DNA of 64,000 nucleotides, from contig NZ_JAOCAH010000002.1 in NCBI RefSeq assembly GCF_029839275.1, forward strand, positions 62,001 to 126,000, in the 5' to 3' direction. The DNA comes from Pseudomonas sp. GD03944 (GTDB lineage Bacteria > Pseudomonadota > Gammaproteobacteria > Pseudomonadales > Pseudomonadaceae). The notes below the pieces were generated by a model. That model was not told the origin of the DNA. It did no database searches and saw only the letters and a list, made by a program, of their open reading frames with translations. The position numbers were made by a program, and so were the translations under genes. Shown piece after piece: positions 33,371 through 42,877 of the stretch; positions within the stretch are counted from its first letter, which is position 1, and each line of letters opens with the position of its first letter.

Positions 33371-35323
33371 TTAGAAGTTCATGCCGAAGCTGAGAGCCAC
33401 GAAGTCGCGGTCAATGGAGGTGTTGTACTTGCCACCAAAGAAGTCGGTGTACGACAGGTCCGCGGTGTAGGTGTTCTGGTACTCGGCGTTCAGGCCCAGG
33501 CTGACGGCCTTGTTACCTTCGTTGAACAGACCGTTCGGACCATAACCGTCCACGTCATGCGACCAAGACACGCTCGGGCGCAGGTTCACACCGGCGAACA
33601 CGTCCGGGTAGTCCCAGATGGCGCGAGCGCGGTAGCCCCAGGAGGTGGAGGTCACGAAGCCGTCGTCATTACAGTGCTTACGGGCGTTAGCAGCATCAGG
33701 GCTGGTGGACCCGTTAACGGTCAGGTCATTCAACAGGCCGCAAGTAGCGGTACCCGCAGGGAACCCAGGAGCAGTGACATTCGGCAACTGCCCAGGACCA
33801 AATACCGGATCACGACCATAGCGACCGTTGCTCGTATTCTCCAGGCCACCGACGTGAACAACAGCAACCTCACCCACCAAGGTCAGACGGCTTGCACCCA
33901 TGACCTGATCAAAGAAGTGAGTAAGCGTGGTCTGGAACTGGGTGATTTCCTTACGGCTGTAACCATGCAGGTCTTGTCCTGGCGTCGCGGACAGCGGAGA
34001 CGCGCCACTGAAGAAGCTGGTGCCGCCCTCCAAGGGAGTGACTGCTGAGAACAGGATATCGGTGGTGTTGTAAGCAACCGGCGCATTGGGACGATAGCTC
34101 AGTTCACCGCTCCAGGCGGAGCCTGTGGGCAAGGTCGTGGAGAAGCTCATGCCGTAAAGACGAATATCTTCTGGATACTCCATGAAATAGGAGGAGTTAC
34201 CCGCCAGAATCAGCGCAGCAGCCGGGCCAGTTGCCAGAGGGGCCGCCGGGTTATACACCTGGTTGGCCGCCGCATATACGTTCGCTCCCGGAGCAGTGGC
34301 GCTCAGGAACGGGGTACGGCTGTGGTAGTTCATCGCATAGAAGCCGAACTCGGTATCGAGCGGCTCGGCGAAGTAACGGAAGGCCAGCCCCCACTGCCCG
34401 CTGTCGCGTGCATCACGGTCACCGGCGCGCTTCACCAACACACCTTCGGAATTGCCATCGATATTGCCGATGGTGCCAAAGAGGCCAGTGCCATTGAGCC
34501 CGTTAATAATGCCGTTGACGGTTGCCTGGCTAGTCGGGTTGTTAGTCAACAACCGCAGGCCATCATCACAACCGTCGGCCGCCACATCTGCCTGCGAGAA
34601 GAAAGTGCCGCAGTTATCAATAACGGTCTGGTCCCACTCCAACTGATAAAACGCCTCCATCGAGAGGTTGTCAGTCAGGCTCTGGGACACGAAGAACATG
34701 TTGACCGGAATCAGGCCTTCTTTGATTTCCGCGCCAGGACGGCGGAAGGCCGCGACATCGAGCGGGTTGATCGAGTTGATGCTGTTCAGGATGAAGGTAC
34801 TTTCACCCCAGCTCACAACCTGCTTGCCCAGACGAACGCTGCCTGGCTGATTGCCAATGGCGTAGTTGTGATAAACGAAGGCGTCGAGGATTTCCCCGCC
34901 GGATGCCTGGGCGCCTTCTTTACGGTTATGGTCGTCGATGTCCTTGAACTGACGGCTTTCATCCTTCAGTTCGAAGTCGTACCAGTACTTGCCACGGACG
35001 AAAACACCCGTGTCGCCATACTTCAATTCCAGGTCATGGATGCCCTTGAAGATCTTCGAGAAGGTTTCACCCTTCTTGAAATTCAAGCGGCCATCATCAG
35101 TGGTCTGCGACAGGCCTTGCCCGCCATTGTTAACACCGATCAGATCCCTGTCAGCGTCGCGCACCGACCAGCTTGCCCCCACGGACAGCGAGGAGTCGAA
35201 CTGGCCTTCGATTTCACCGATGTTGAAAGTAACGCCGAATGCTGGGGCGGCGAGGGTAGATGCGAGGCTGACGGCCAGCGGCAGTTTTGCCAGGCGCCAG
35301 AACGGTTTTGTAATTGTTGTCAT
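33371..35323 (-). CDS. DUF1302 family outer-membrane beta-barrel protein
   Basis: The 650-residue protein has a signal peptide ending LAAPAFG and a predicted barrel ending in an aromatic residue (FVALSFGMNF). Family landmarks are IGEIEGQFDSSLSVGASW, GKYWYDFELKD, RLGKQVVSWGESTFI and INPLDVAAFRRPGAEIKEGLIPVN. It precedes DUF1329 by 31 bases in the same transcript. The inner part (about 33660-35300) is clearly poorer in G+C than neighbours: a sampled 60 bases were 53 percent GC against about 68 percent in the ligase gene. Fast-evolving surface loops or transfer could explain that. It probably imports or exports fatty or hydrophobic compounds. Confidence 0.92.
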   Translation of the reverse strand: MTTITKPFWRLAKLPLAVSLASTLAAPAFGVTFNIGEIEGQFDSSLSVGASWSVRDADRDLIGVNNGGQGLSQTTDDGRLNFKKGETFSKIFKGIHDLELKYGDTGVFVRGKYWYDFELKDESRQFKDIDDHNRKEGAQASGGEILDAFVYHNYAIGNQPGSVRLGKQVVSWGESTFILNSINSINPLDVAAFRRPGAEIKEGLIPVNMFFVSQSLTDNLSMEAFYQLEWDQTVIDNCGTFFSQADVAADGCDDGLRLLTNNPTSQATVNGIINGLNGTGLFGTIGNIDGNSEGVLVKRAGDRDARDSGQWGLAFRYFAEPLDTEFGFYAMNYHSRTPFLSATAPGANVYAAANQVYNPAAPLATGPAAALILAGNSSYFMEYPEDIRLYGMSFSTTLPTGSAWSGELSYRPNAPVAYNTTDILFSAVTPLEGGTSFFSGASPLSATPGQDLHGYSRKEITQFQTTLTHFFDQVMGASRLTLVGEVAVVHVGGLENTSNGRYGRDPVFGPGQLPNVTAPGFPAGTATCGLLNDLTVNGSTSPDAANARKHCNDDGFVTSTSWGYRARAIWDYPDVFAGVNLRPSVSWSHDVDGYGPNGLFNEGNKAVSLGLNAEYQNTYTADLSYTDFFGGKYNTSIDRDFVALSFGMNF

Positions 35324-35553
35324 CGACGCTACTCCATGTACTTTTTTTGTTATGGATGGTTCGGACTATAGCCAGCGGGTGATTCTGCTTGATCCCTCGA
35401 AAGTGTGATTTGCAGCCCCAGGCACTCTGGCTCGCTGGTTTCGGCGGACTAGTCAATTCCGCGACAAGCCAAGAATGGCTCGAAAACAGCAATTAGCAAG
35501 CCAAACGCTTGTTTGACTGATCAGTCACACCGCCGGCACTCCATTTCCGGGCC

Positions 35554-37236
35554 TCAGACCGTGGACAAAAATGTGCTGCCTGCGGCCTGCCATTGGGCGA
35601 TATCCACGCGGATGCGTTTCTTATCGAGCTTGCCGACACTGGTCTTGGGAATTTCAGTAACAAGGGCGATCTGCGTGGGGATGGCCCACTTGTTGATGTG
35701 CCCCTGCTCCACGAATGGCTTGAGGTGTTCCTTGAGTCCCTTGGCGTCCAGCGCCTGCCCTTCGCGCGCCACCAGCAGGGCGAACGGCCGCTCGCCCCAC
35801 TGCGGATCGGGCACCCCGACCACCGCCACTTCGCGCACCGCCGGGTGACGGCTGATCAGGTCCTCCAGCTCCAGGGAGGAAATCCATTCGCCGCCGGTCT
35901 TGATCACGTCCTTGATGCGGTCGCGGATCTCGATGAAGCCCATGCCGTCGATCGTGGCGACGTCGCCGGTGTGCAGCCAGCCATGCTCCCAGAGCTCCTC
36001 GCCCTTCTCCGGCTCGCGGAAATAGCCCTGGGTGAGCCAGGGTGAGCGCAGCACCAGCTCGCCCTGGGCCTCGCCGTCGGCCGGCAGCAGCGCACCGTCG
36101 GCGGACATGATCGCCGCCTCGACCAGCGGTACCGGAACGCCGGCCTTGATGCGGTAAGTGATGCGCTCGTCTTCGCTGCCCTCGCGCAACTCTTCGTTGA
36201 GGTAGGCGCAGGAGATCAGCGGGCAGGTCTCGGACATGCCGTAGGCGGCGGTCAGCTGGATGCCGCGGGCCTTGGCCGCGTCGTACAGCGCCCGGTTGAG
36301 CGCGCTGCCGCCGATGATCATTTTCATCCCGCCGAAATCGTGCCCCTGGGCATTCGGCGCGCCCAGCAGCATCTGCAGGATGGTCGGCACGCAGTGGGAG
36401 AACGTGACCTTCTCCGACTTGATCAGGTGGCACAGCATGTCCGGCTCGTAACGCCCCGGATAGACCTGTTTGACCCCCAGCATGGTCGCCACGTACGGCA
36501 CGCCCCAGGCGTGCACGTGGAACATCGGGGTGATCGGCATGTAGACGTCATCGGTACCCATCAGGCGGATGCTGTCCAGGCTGCCCAGGGTGCTGGCCAT
36601 CGACAGGGTGTGCAGCACCAGCTGCCGGTGGGTGAAGTACACGCCCTTGGGGTTGCCGGTGGTGCCGGTGGTGTAGAAGGTGGTGGCCACCGAGTTCTCG
36701 TCGAAGTCGGCGAAGTCGTAGCTGGGCGAAGCCGCCGCCAGCAGGTGCTCGTACTCGCCCACCAGGCCCGGCAGGTCGGCCTGGGTCTCGTCGCCATCGG
36801 TGAGCAGCAGGGTTTTCTCGACCGTGGTCAGTTGGCCGGCGATCCCCTTGTACAGCGGCACGAACTCGGCGTTGACCAGGACGAACTTATCCTCCGCGTG
36901 GTTCATGGTGTAGAGAATCTGGTCCGGCGACAGGCGGATATTGATGGTGTGCAGCACGGCGCCCAGCATGGGGATGGCGAACATGCACTCCAGGTAACGG
37001 TGGCTGTCCCAGTCCATGACCGCGACGGTGTCACCGGCCTTGACCCCGGCACTGGACAGCACGTTGGCCAAGCGGGCCACCCGCTCGTTGAAGATGGCGT
37101 AGCTGTAACGCACGCGGTCCCGGTAGACGATTTCCCGGGTTTTCTCGTAGCGCCCCCCGGACAGCAGCAGCCGCTTGATCAGCAACGGGTAGGGGTGAGC
37201 ATTGGGTGCAGGGGGAATGATGCGGGTTGGCAGCAT
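35554..37236 (-). CDS. Medium-chain acyl-CoA ligase (AMP-forming fatty-acid--CoA synthetase)
   Basis: The 560-residue ANL enzyme has the P-loop motif [25 protein letters not shown], the hinge region [26 protein letters not shown] and the C-terminal catalytic Lys in [13 protein letters not shown]. It activates a carboxylic acid to the acyl-CoA through an acyl-AMP. It resembles PA3924-type medium-chain ligases in the same context. The chosen ATG has AGG eight bases upstream and leaves the divergent thiolase 183 bases away. The DUF1302 gene follows after 230 bases, which may hold a second promoter. Confidence 0.92.
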   Translation of the reverse strand: MLPTRIIPPAPNAHPYPLLIKRLLLSGGRYEKTREIVYRDRVRYSYAIFNERVARLANVLSSAGVKAGDTVAVMDWDSHRYLECMFAIPMLGAVLHTINIRLSPDQILYTMNHAEDKFVLVNAEFVPLYKGIAGQLTTVEKTLLLTDGDETQADLPGLVGEYEHLLAAASPSYDFADFDENSVATTFYTTGTTGNPKGVYFTHRQLVLHTLSMASTLGSLDSIRLMGTDDVYMPITPMFHVHAWGVPYVATMLGVKQVYPGRYEPDMLCHLIKSEKVTFSHCVPTILQMLLGAPNAQGHDFGGMKMIIGGSALNRALYDAAKARGIQLTAAYGMSETCPLISCAYLNEELREGSEDERITYRIKAGVPVPLVEAAIMSADGALLPADGEAQGELVLRSPWLTQGYFREPEKGEELWEHGWLHTGDVATIDGMGFIEIRDRIKDVIKTGGEWISSLELEDLISRHPAVREVAVVGVPDPQWGERPFALLVAREGQALDAKGLKEHLKPFVEQGHINKWAIPTQIALVTEIPKTSVGKLDKKRIRVDIAQWQAAGSTFLSTV

Positions 37237-37419
37237 GGCAGTTACCTGGGGTGGTTTTCCGATGAGATGCACTCTAGAGCGGTTGCCACGGGGCAAAATC
37301 AGTCAAAAGAATGATTTGAAACGTGACTCTATGGCCACTTTCAGTCACACGATAGAATCGAGCAAACGTGCGGTCGCAATCCGTCACGGCCAGACCACTT
37401 ACGTATAGAGGTAACTGCA

Positions 37420-38595
37420 ATGTCCGATATCGTCATCGTCAGCGGCGCCCGTACGCCCATGGGCGGCTTCCAGGGCAACCTGTCGAGCGTGCCGGCCGTG
37501 GACCTGGGCGCAGCCGCCATCCGCGAAGCCGTCGCCCGTGCCGGCATCCAGGCCGCCGATGTCCAGGAAGTGATCATGGGCTGCGTGCTGCCCGCCGGCC
37601 TCAAGCAGGGCCCGGCCCGCCAGGCCTCGCTGAACGCCGGCCTGCCCAGCGCCACCGGCTGCACCACCATCAACAAGCTGTGCGGCTCCGGCATGAAAGC
37701 GGTGATGCTGGCCCACGACCTGCTCAAGGCCGGCACCAACCAGGTGATGGTCGCTGGCGGCATGGAAAGCATGTCCAACGCGCCCTACGTGATCGAGAAG
37801 GCCCGCACCGGCCTGCGCATGGGCCACGGCGAGATCAAGGACCACATGTTCCTCGACGGCCTGGAAGACGCACGCACTGGCCGCCTGATGGGCTCCTTCG
37901 CCCAGGAAACCGCCGATAAATACGGCATTACCCGGGAACAGATGGACGCCTACGCCATCGAGTCGTTGAAACGCGCCCAGGCCGCCATCGCCGACGGCTC
38001 GCTCGCCGCCGAGATCGTTCCGGTCACCGTCACCACGCGCAAGGGTGAGGTGCTGGTGAAGGACGACGAGCAGCCGCTGACCGCCAACCTGGAAAAGATT
38101 CCCGGCCTGAAACCGGCGTTCCGCAAGGACGGCAGCATCACCGCCGCCAACGCCAGCTCGATCTCCGACGGTGCCTCGGCGCTGGTGCTGATGACCGCCG
38201 AAGAAGCCGCCCGCCGCGGCCTCAAGCCACTGGCGAAGATCGTCGGCCACGCCACCCAAAGCCAGGACCCGAGCGAATTCACCATCGCTCCGATCGGCGC
38301 TATGAGCAACCTGTTCAAGAAGACCGGCTGGAGCAAGGACGAGGTCGACCTGTTCGAGATCAATGAAGCCTTCGCCATGGTCACCATGCTCGCCATGCGC
38401 GAACACGGCCTCGACCACGCCAAGGTCAACGTCTACGGCGGCGCCTGCGCCCAGGGCCACCCGGTGGGCTCGACCGGCTCGCGGATCATCCTCACGCTGA
38501 TCAATGCCCTGAAGAACACCGGCGGCAAGCGCGGCGTGGCCTCCCTGTGCATTGGTGGCGGCGAAGCCACGGCGGTGGCGGTCGAGCTGCTGTAA
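37420..38595 (+). CDS. Acetyl-CoA C-acyltransferase (thiolase)
   Basis: The 391-residue thiolase has nucleophile Cys88 in INKLCGSGMKAV, the His motif GACAQGHPVGSTG and the second Cys in SLCIGGGEATA. It cleaves 3-ketoacyl-CoA, or forms acetoacetyl-CoA in reverse. The canonical NxNGGAIALGHP reads NVYGGACAQGHP here. It is divergent from the acyl-CoA ligase, with GAGG ten bases before the ATG, matching a similar gaggtaactgc-type leader of the ligase. Together they suggest beta-oxidation of a medium-chain substrate handled by the DUF1302/1329 pair. Confidence 0.93.
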   Translation: MSDIVIVSGARTPMGGFQGNLSSVPAVDLGAAAIREAVARAGIQAADVQEVIMGCVLPAGLKQGPARQASLNAGLPSATGCTTINKLCGSGMKAVMLAHDLLKAGTNQVMVAGGMESMSNAPYVIEKARTGLRMGHGEIKDHMFLDGLEDARTGRLMGSFAQETADKYGITREQMDAYAIESLKRAQAAIADGSLAAEIVPVTVTTRKGEVLVKDDEQPLTANLEKIPGLKPAFRKDGSITAANASSISDGASALVLMTAEEAARRGLKPLAKIVGHATQSQDPSEFTIAPIGAMSNLFKKTGWSKDEVDLFEINEAFAMVTMLAMREHGLDHAKVNVYGGACAQGHPVGSTGSRIILTLINALKNTGGKRGVASLCIGGGEATAVAVELL

Positions 38596-38611
38596 CCGTC
38601 AGCCTGAAATG

Positions 38612-38642
38612 AAAAAAGCCCCGCCAGCGCGGGGCTTTTTCT
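38612..38642 (+). terminator. Intrinsic terminator after thiolase
   Basis: aaaaagccccgc cagc gcggggcttttt: a GC stem with flanking A and T runs, 17 bases after the stop. Confidence 0.92.
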
Positions 38643-38669
38643 TGGCTGCTTGGAACCCCACTGCCCCCT

Positions 38670-38775
38670 GTAGGAGCGGCTGGGTGGCAATCCGATTGCC
38701 CGCGAGCTCTTCGCTCTACTTTCAGATCACCACGAGGCTAAAGCCGACAAGCTCGCGGGCAAGCCCGCTCCTACA
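38670..38775. repeat. REP element inverted pair
   Basis: gtaggagcggctgggtggca...gcccgcgagct (38670-38708) and its inverted partner agctcgcgggcaagcccgct (38750-38775) flank about 40 bases. This is the typical Pseudomonas BIME arrangement, between the thiolase terminator and the 3' end of the LysE gene. Confidence 0.85.
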
Positions 38776-38783
38776 AGAATGCC

Positions 38784-39413
38784 TTACCGCAGTTCGGTGA
38801 ACGCCAGCTTGATGCCCAGCCCCACCAGCACCACGCCCATCAGGCGGTCGAACCAGTGGCCGAGCCGGGCGAAGCCGGCGCGTACGCGTTGCTGGCTGAA
38901 CAGCATCGCCACCAGGCAGAACCACAGGGCCGTGGCCACGGCGAGGTAGACGCCATAGCTGGCCTGGACGGCCAACGGGGTGTGGGGGTTGATCACCACG
39001 GTGAACAACGACAGGAAGAACAGCGTGGCCTTGGGGTTCAGGCCATTGGTCACGAAGCCGGCCATGAACGCCCCGCGGACGGAGCGCTCGTCGATCACAC
39101 GGCCGGGCTCGGCGCTGGCCGGGTCGGCCGGCCGGGCGCGCAGGGCCTTGATCCCGATGTAGAACAGGTAGGCGGCGGCCAGCCATTTCAGCGCATTGAA
39201 CAGCATGACCGACTGCGACACGATCAGGCCGATACCCATCAGCGAATAGGCGACGTGCAGGAAGATCGCCGACCCCACACCCAGCGCCGTGAACACCCCA
39301 ATGCGACGCCCGTGGGCCACGCTCTCGCGCACCACGACGGCGAAGTCCGGCCCCGGGCTGGCGACCGCCAGCAGGTGGATAAGGGCCACGGTAAAAAACT
39401 CGGTCCAGTACAT
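38784..39413 (-). CDS. LysE/RhtB family amino-acid exporter
   Basis: The 209-residue protein has about six transmembrane helices and the family motifs SPGPDFAVVVRESVAHGRRIG and FVTNGLNPKATLFFLSLF. It exports an amino acid or homoserine-lactone-like compound across the inner membrane. GGAG lies five bases before the ATG. It is divergent from hprA across 80 bases. Confidence 0.92.
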   Translation of the reverse strand: MYWTEFFTVALIHLLAVASPGPDFAVVVRESVAHGRRIGVFTALGVGSAIFLHVAYSLMGIGLIVSQSVMLFNALKWLAAAYLFYIGIKALRARPADPASAEPGRVIDERSVRGAFMAGFVTNGLNPKATLFFLSLFTVVINPHTPLAVQASYGVYLAVATALWFCLVAMLFSQQRVRAGFARLGHWFDRLMGVVLVGLGIKLAFTELR

Positions 39414-39493
39414 AGGGGCTCCGCATCGGCGAATGAGGTCTGTTAGGCTCGCCACATTACGCCCTCAACGCCCTGGAATTAAAGGTACAGCTG

Positions 39494-40459
39494 ATGAGCA
39501 ATACGAGCCGCGCAGTCTTTCTCGACCACAGTTCCCTCGACCTCGGGGACCTGGACCTGACACCGCTGGCCCAGTGCTTCGACCACCTCGAACTGCACGG
39601 GCACACGGCACCGGAGCAGGTGGCCGAACGCCTGCAGGGTGCCCAGGTGGCCATCAGCAACAAGGTGACCATCGATGCCAAGACCTTCGCCGCCTGCCCG
39701 GACCTCAAGCTGGTGCTGGTCACCGCCACCGGCACCAACAACATCGACCTGGCGGCCGCCCGCGAACACGGGGTGACCGTCTGCAACTGCCAGGGCTACG
39801 GCACCCCGTCGGTGTCCCAGCACACCCTGATGCTGCTATTGGCCCTGGCCACCCGCCTGCCGGATTACCAACAGGCGATCCGGGGAGGCGCCTGGGAAAA
39901 GGCCCAGCAGTTCTGCCTGCTGGATTTCCCCATCGTCGAACTGGAGGGCAAGACCCTCGGCCTGCTTGGTCATGGCGAACTGGGCAGCGCAGTCGGTCGC
40001 CTGGCCGAAGCCTTCGGCATGCGCGTGCTGCTCGGCCAACTGCCGGGCCGCCCTCCACGCGCCGACCGTATCCCGTTGGATGAACTGCTGCCGCAGGTCG
40101 ATGCCCTGACCCTGCACTGCCCGCTGAATGCCGACACCCTGAACCTGATCGGCGAACGCGAATTGAACCTGATGAAGCCCACGGCCTTCCTGATCAACAC
40201 CGCCCGCGGCGGGCTGGTCAACGAAGCGGCCCTGGCCGACGCCCTGCGCCGCGGCCACCTGGGCGGCGCCGCCACGGATGTGCTGACCCAGGAACCTCCG
40301 CGGGACGGCAACCTGTTGCTGGCCGGCGATATCCCGCGCCTGATCATCACCCCCCACAGCGCCTGGGGCAGCCGCGAGGCCCGGCAGCGTATCGTCACCC
40401 AGGTCCAGGAGAACGCCCAGGCGTTCTTCGGCGGTGCGCCGCGTCGCGTAGTCAGCTAA
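39494..40459 (+). CDS. hprA: D-2-hydroxyacid dehydrogenase (glycerate/hydroxypyruvate reductase)
   Basis: The 321-residue protein has the NAD-binding GLLGHGELGSAVG, catalytic Arg in NTARGGLVNEAAL, Glu in LTQEPP and His in ITPHSAWGSREAR. It reduces hydroxypyruvate or glyoxylate with NAD(P)H. The gene order hprA-rsmC matches what I recall of P. aeruginosa PA4626-PA4627, so the symbol is reasonable, though substrate preference is not proved by sequence. Confidence 0.88.
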   Translation: MSNTSRAVFLDHSSLDLGDLDLTPLAQCFDHLELHGHTAPEQVAERLQGAQVAISNKVTIDAKTFAACPDLKLVLVTATGTNNIDLAAAREHGVTVCNCQGYGTPSVSQHTLMLLLALATRLPDYQQAIRGGAWEKAQQFCLLDFPIVELEGKTLGLLGHGELGSAVGRLAEAFGMRVLLGQLPGRPPRADRIPLDELLPQVDALTLHCPLNADTLNLIGERELNLMKPTAFLINTARGGLVNEAALADALRRGHLGGAATDVLTQEPPRDGNLLLAGDIPRLIITPHSAWGSREARQRIVTQVQENAQAFFGGAPRRVVS

Positions 40460-40486
40460 GCTGCGCGGCTTTTTTGAGGAGCATCC

Positions 40487-41485
40487 ATGGACCCGCGAAG
40501 CGAAGTGCTGCTGCGCCAGGCCGAGCTGTTCGGCGGCCCGCTGCTGATCGCCGGCCTGCCGGCCGATGACCTGCTCGGCCAGTTGCCCGACGCCCGGGGC
40601 TGGACCTGGCACGCCGGCGACCAGGCGACCCTCGAGGCCCGCTTCGCCGGGCGCAGCCATTTCGGCGTCAGCCCGCCCACCGGCGGATTCGACGCCGCCG
40701 TGCTGTTCCTGCCCAAATCCCGCGAATTGACCGAGTACCTGCTCAACGCCCTGGCCGCGCAACTGGCCGGGCGCGAGCTGTTCCTGGTCGGTGAGAAACG
40801 CGCCGGGGTGGAGCGGGCTGCCAAGCAACTGGCCGCCTTTGGCAAGCCGCGCAAGCTCGACAGCGCGCGCCACTGCCAGCTCTGGCAGGTACGGGTGGAC
40901 GAGGCACCTGCCACGCCGGACCTGGAGGCCCTGGCCCAGCGCTATGCACTGCAACTGCCCGACGGCCCGCTGACCATGGTCAGCCTGCCGGGCGTGTTCA
41001 GCCACGGCCGTCTGGACGTGGGCAGCGCGCTGCTGCTGGAGCACCTGGAGGCCCTGCCGAACGGCCACATGCTGGACTTCGGCTGCGGAGCCGGTGTCCT
41101 GGGCGCCACGCTCAAACGCCGTTACCCCGACAGCCGGATCACCCTGCTCGACGTCGATGCCTTCGCCGTGGCCAGCAGCCGTCTGACCCTCGCAGCGAAC
41201 GCGCTGGAAGGCGACGTGATCGCCGGTGACGGCATCGACCATGCACCCCACGAACTGAGCGTGATCCTCAGCAACCCCCCCTTCCATCAGGGCGTGCACA
41301 CCCATTACCAGGCCACCGAACACCTGTTGCGCGAGGCCGGCCGCCACCTTGCACCCAAGGGGCAATTGCGCCTGGTGGCCAACAGCTTCCTCAAGTACCC
41401 GCCGCTGATCGAGCAGCACCTCGGCCCCTGCCAGACCCTGGCCGATGCCCGCGGTTTTCGCATCTACCGGGCGGACAAGCGCTGA
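40487..41485 (+). CDS. rsmC: 16S rRNA (guanine1207-N2)-methyltransferase
   Basis: The 332-residue protein has duplicated RsmC/RsmD-like halves: a degenerate N-terminal domain (to about 160) and an active C-terminal Rossmann domain with SAM motif [18 protein letters not shown] and the catalytic [15 protein letters not shown]. It methylates G1207 of 16S rRNA on the 30S subunit. GAGGAG lies seven bases before the ATG, 27 bases after hprA, so the two are probably cotranscribed. Confidence 0.93.
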   Translation: MDPRSEVLLRQAELFGGPLLIAGLPADDLLGQLPDARGWTWHAGDQATLEARFAGRSHFGVSPPTGGFDAAVLFLPKSRELTEYLLNALAAQLAGRELFLVGEKRAGVERAAKQLAAFGKPRKLDSARHCQLWQVRVDEAPATPDLEALAQRYALQLPDGPLTMVSLPGVFSHGRLDVGSALLLEHLEALPNGHMLDFGCGAGVLGATLKRRYPDSRITLLDVDAFAVASSRLTLAANALEGDVIAGDGIDHAPHELSVILSNPPFHQGVHTHYQATEHLLREAGRHLAPKGQLRLVANSFLKYPPLIEQHLGPCQTLADARGFRIYRADKR

Positions 41486-41528
41486 AACGGGCTTGCCCAA
41501 TTCCCGGGCCTTGGGCAAAATGGCGCCC

Positions 41529-41725
41529 GTCCTAGGGGAGTAGTCTCCCGCGAGCGCCCTGCTCGCCCGGTACGCGTCAACACACTTGCTCCGCAGAGCA
41601 TGGCGCGTGCGACCCAAGGCCCACACAGAGGGGCCTGCGGTTTGACAAGACCTATGACACGCACACCTTACCCGGGGCGGGAAGGCTGTACGTGTCATAG
41701 CCGTGTCGACCCGCCCCCTTTAGGA
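41529..41725 (+). ncRNA. yybP-ykoY (manganese) riboswitch
   Basis: The 246-base gap before a GDT1/UPF0016 gene contains the class hallmark ggggagtag followed by a GC-rich paired region and tgcgacccaaggcc. Near the end, gacacgcacacc and ctgtacgtgtcatag could form alternative pairing close to the ribosome site. yybP-ykoY aptamers bind Mn2+ and switch on Mn exporters. The gene behind it is the expected target. Confidence 0.75.
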
Positions 41726-41731
41726 AGCCTG

Positions 41732-42316
41732 ATGTTCGAATCCCTGCTGGTACCTACCCTGATCGTTGCCTTGGCCGAAATCGGTGACAAGACGCAGCTG
41801 CTCGCCCTGCTGCTGGCCGCCCGTTTCCGCAAGCCGTGGCCGATCATCTGGGGCATCGTCGTGGCGACCCTGGCCAACCATTTCGCAGCAGGGGCCATCG
41901 GCAACTGGGTCGCCGGCTTCTTCTCCCCGGCCACGCTGAGCTGGATTCTCGCCGCCAGTTTCGTTGCCGTGGCCCTGTGGACACTGGTTCCCGACAAGCT
42001 CGATGAAGACGAGGAGTCCGGCCTGAAGAAATACGGCCCGTTCCTCACCACGCTGATCGCTTTCTTCCTGGCCGAAATGGGCGACAAGACCCAGGTCGCC
42101 ACCGTCATGCTCGCCGCCCAGTATCCGCACTTCGTGCTGGTGGTCATCGGCACCACCCTGGGCATGCTGCTCGCCAACGTACCGGTGGTGCTGGCCGGCA
42201 ACTTCGCCGCCGAGCGTCTGCCCCTGACCCTGATCCGGCGCCTGGCCGCCTGCGCCTTCGCCGCCCTGGCGGTGTACGCGGGTTATCAGGCGATCATGCT
42301 GAGCACCGCCCCCTGA
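41732..42316 (+). CDS. TMEM165/GDT1 (UPF0016) family cation transporter, probable Mn2+ exporter
   Basis: The 194-residue membrane protein has six helices in two repeats, each with the family signature: ALAEIGDKTQLLALLLAAR and FFLAEMGDKTQVATVMLAAQ. The acidic residues of E-x-G-D-K-T bind Mn2+ or Ca2+. AGGA lies about nine bases before the ATG, within reach of the riboswitch. In bacteria such as Vibrio (MneA) this family exports manganese. The linker between repeats is acidic (DKLDEDEESG). Confidence 0.92.
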   Translation: MFESLLVPTLIVALAEIGDKTQLLALLLAARFRKPWPIIWGIVVATLANHFAAGAIGNWVAGFFSPATLSWILAASFVAVALWTLVPDKLDEDEESGLKKYGPFLTTLIAFFLAEMGDKTQVATVMLAAQYPHFVLVVIGTTLGMLLANVPVVLAGNFAAERLPLTLIRRLAACAFAALAVYAGYQAIMLSTAP

Positions 42317-42426
42317 CACCCCATTGACGTCAGTCGACTGGCGTTTCGGCCAATGCTTCGCGCGCCCTCCCCTCGCTAGATTGAGCAAGAACTTGCGCAT
42401 TCACTACGACAGCCACGGAGAGCACC

Positions 42427-42870
42427 ATGTCGTTGGACGAGCGGAAAAAGGTGGTTCGCCAGCATATCGACCTGTCCTGGAACCGGGGCTGCCTGGCCCT
42501 GGCCGAGCAGTCGCACAGCAAGGATTTCCTCTACAAGAGTTCCTTCCTGGGGCGACCGCTCAACGGTCAGGCTTTCGCCCAGATGGTCCAGGAAATCCGC
42601 CACGCGATGCCGGACCTGGAAGTCCTGGTGGAGGAATGCATCGCCGAGGACAACAAGGTGGTGACCTGGTGCACGCTGATGGGAACCATCCAGCGCCCCG
42701 CCCTGGGTTATCTGCCAAGCGACAAGGTGCTGAGCATCTCGGCCATGGCGTTCTGGACGCTGAATCACAGCAACGAGATCCAGGAAATCTGCACCATGTT
42801 CGACATGGAGAGCTTCCGCGCGCAGCTCGGCCTGGAAACCCGCGCCTACGCCGAAAAAGCGCTGCCCTGA
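42427..42870 (+). CDS. SnoaL-like / ester cyclase family protein
   Basis: The 147-residue NTF2-fold protein has the SnoaL-like pattern: VVRQHIDLSWNRG, FLGRPLNGQAFAQMVQEIRHAMPDLEVLVEECIAEDNKVVTWCTLMGTI split by a barrel, and an aromatic end. It is a distant relative of the one at 14049-14444. GGAG lies seven bases before the ATG. Function is unknown; the gene may be monocistronic. Confidence 0.82.
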   Translation: MSLDERKKVVRQHIDLSWNRGCLALAEQSHSKDFLYKSSFLGRPLNGQAFAQMVQEIRHAMPDLEVLVEECIAEDNKVVTWCTLMGTIQRPALGYLPSDKVLSISAMAFWTLNHSNEIQEICTMFDMESFRAQLGLETRAYAEKALP

Positions 42871-42877
42871 ACGCGGA

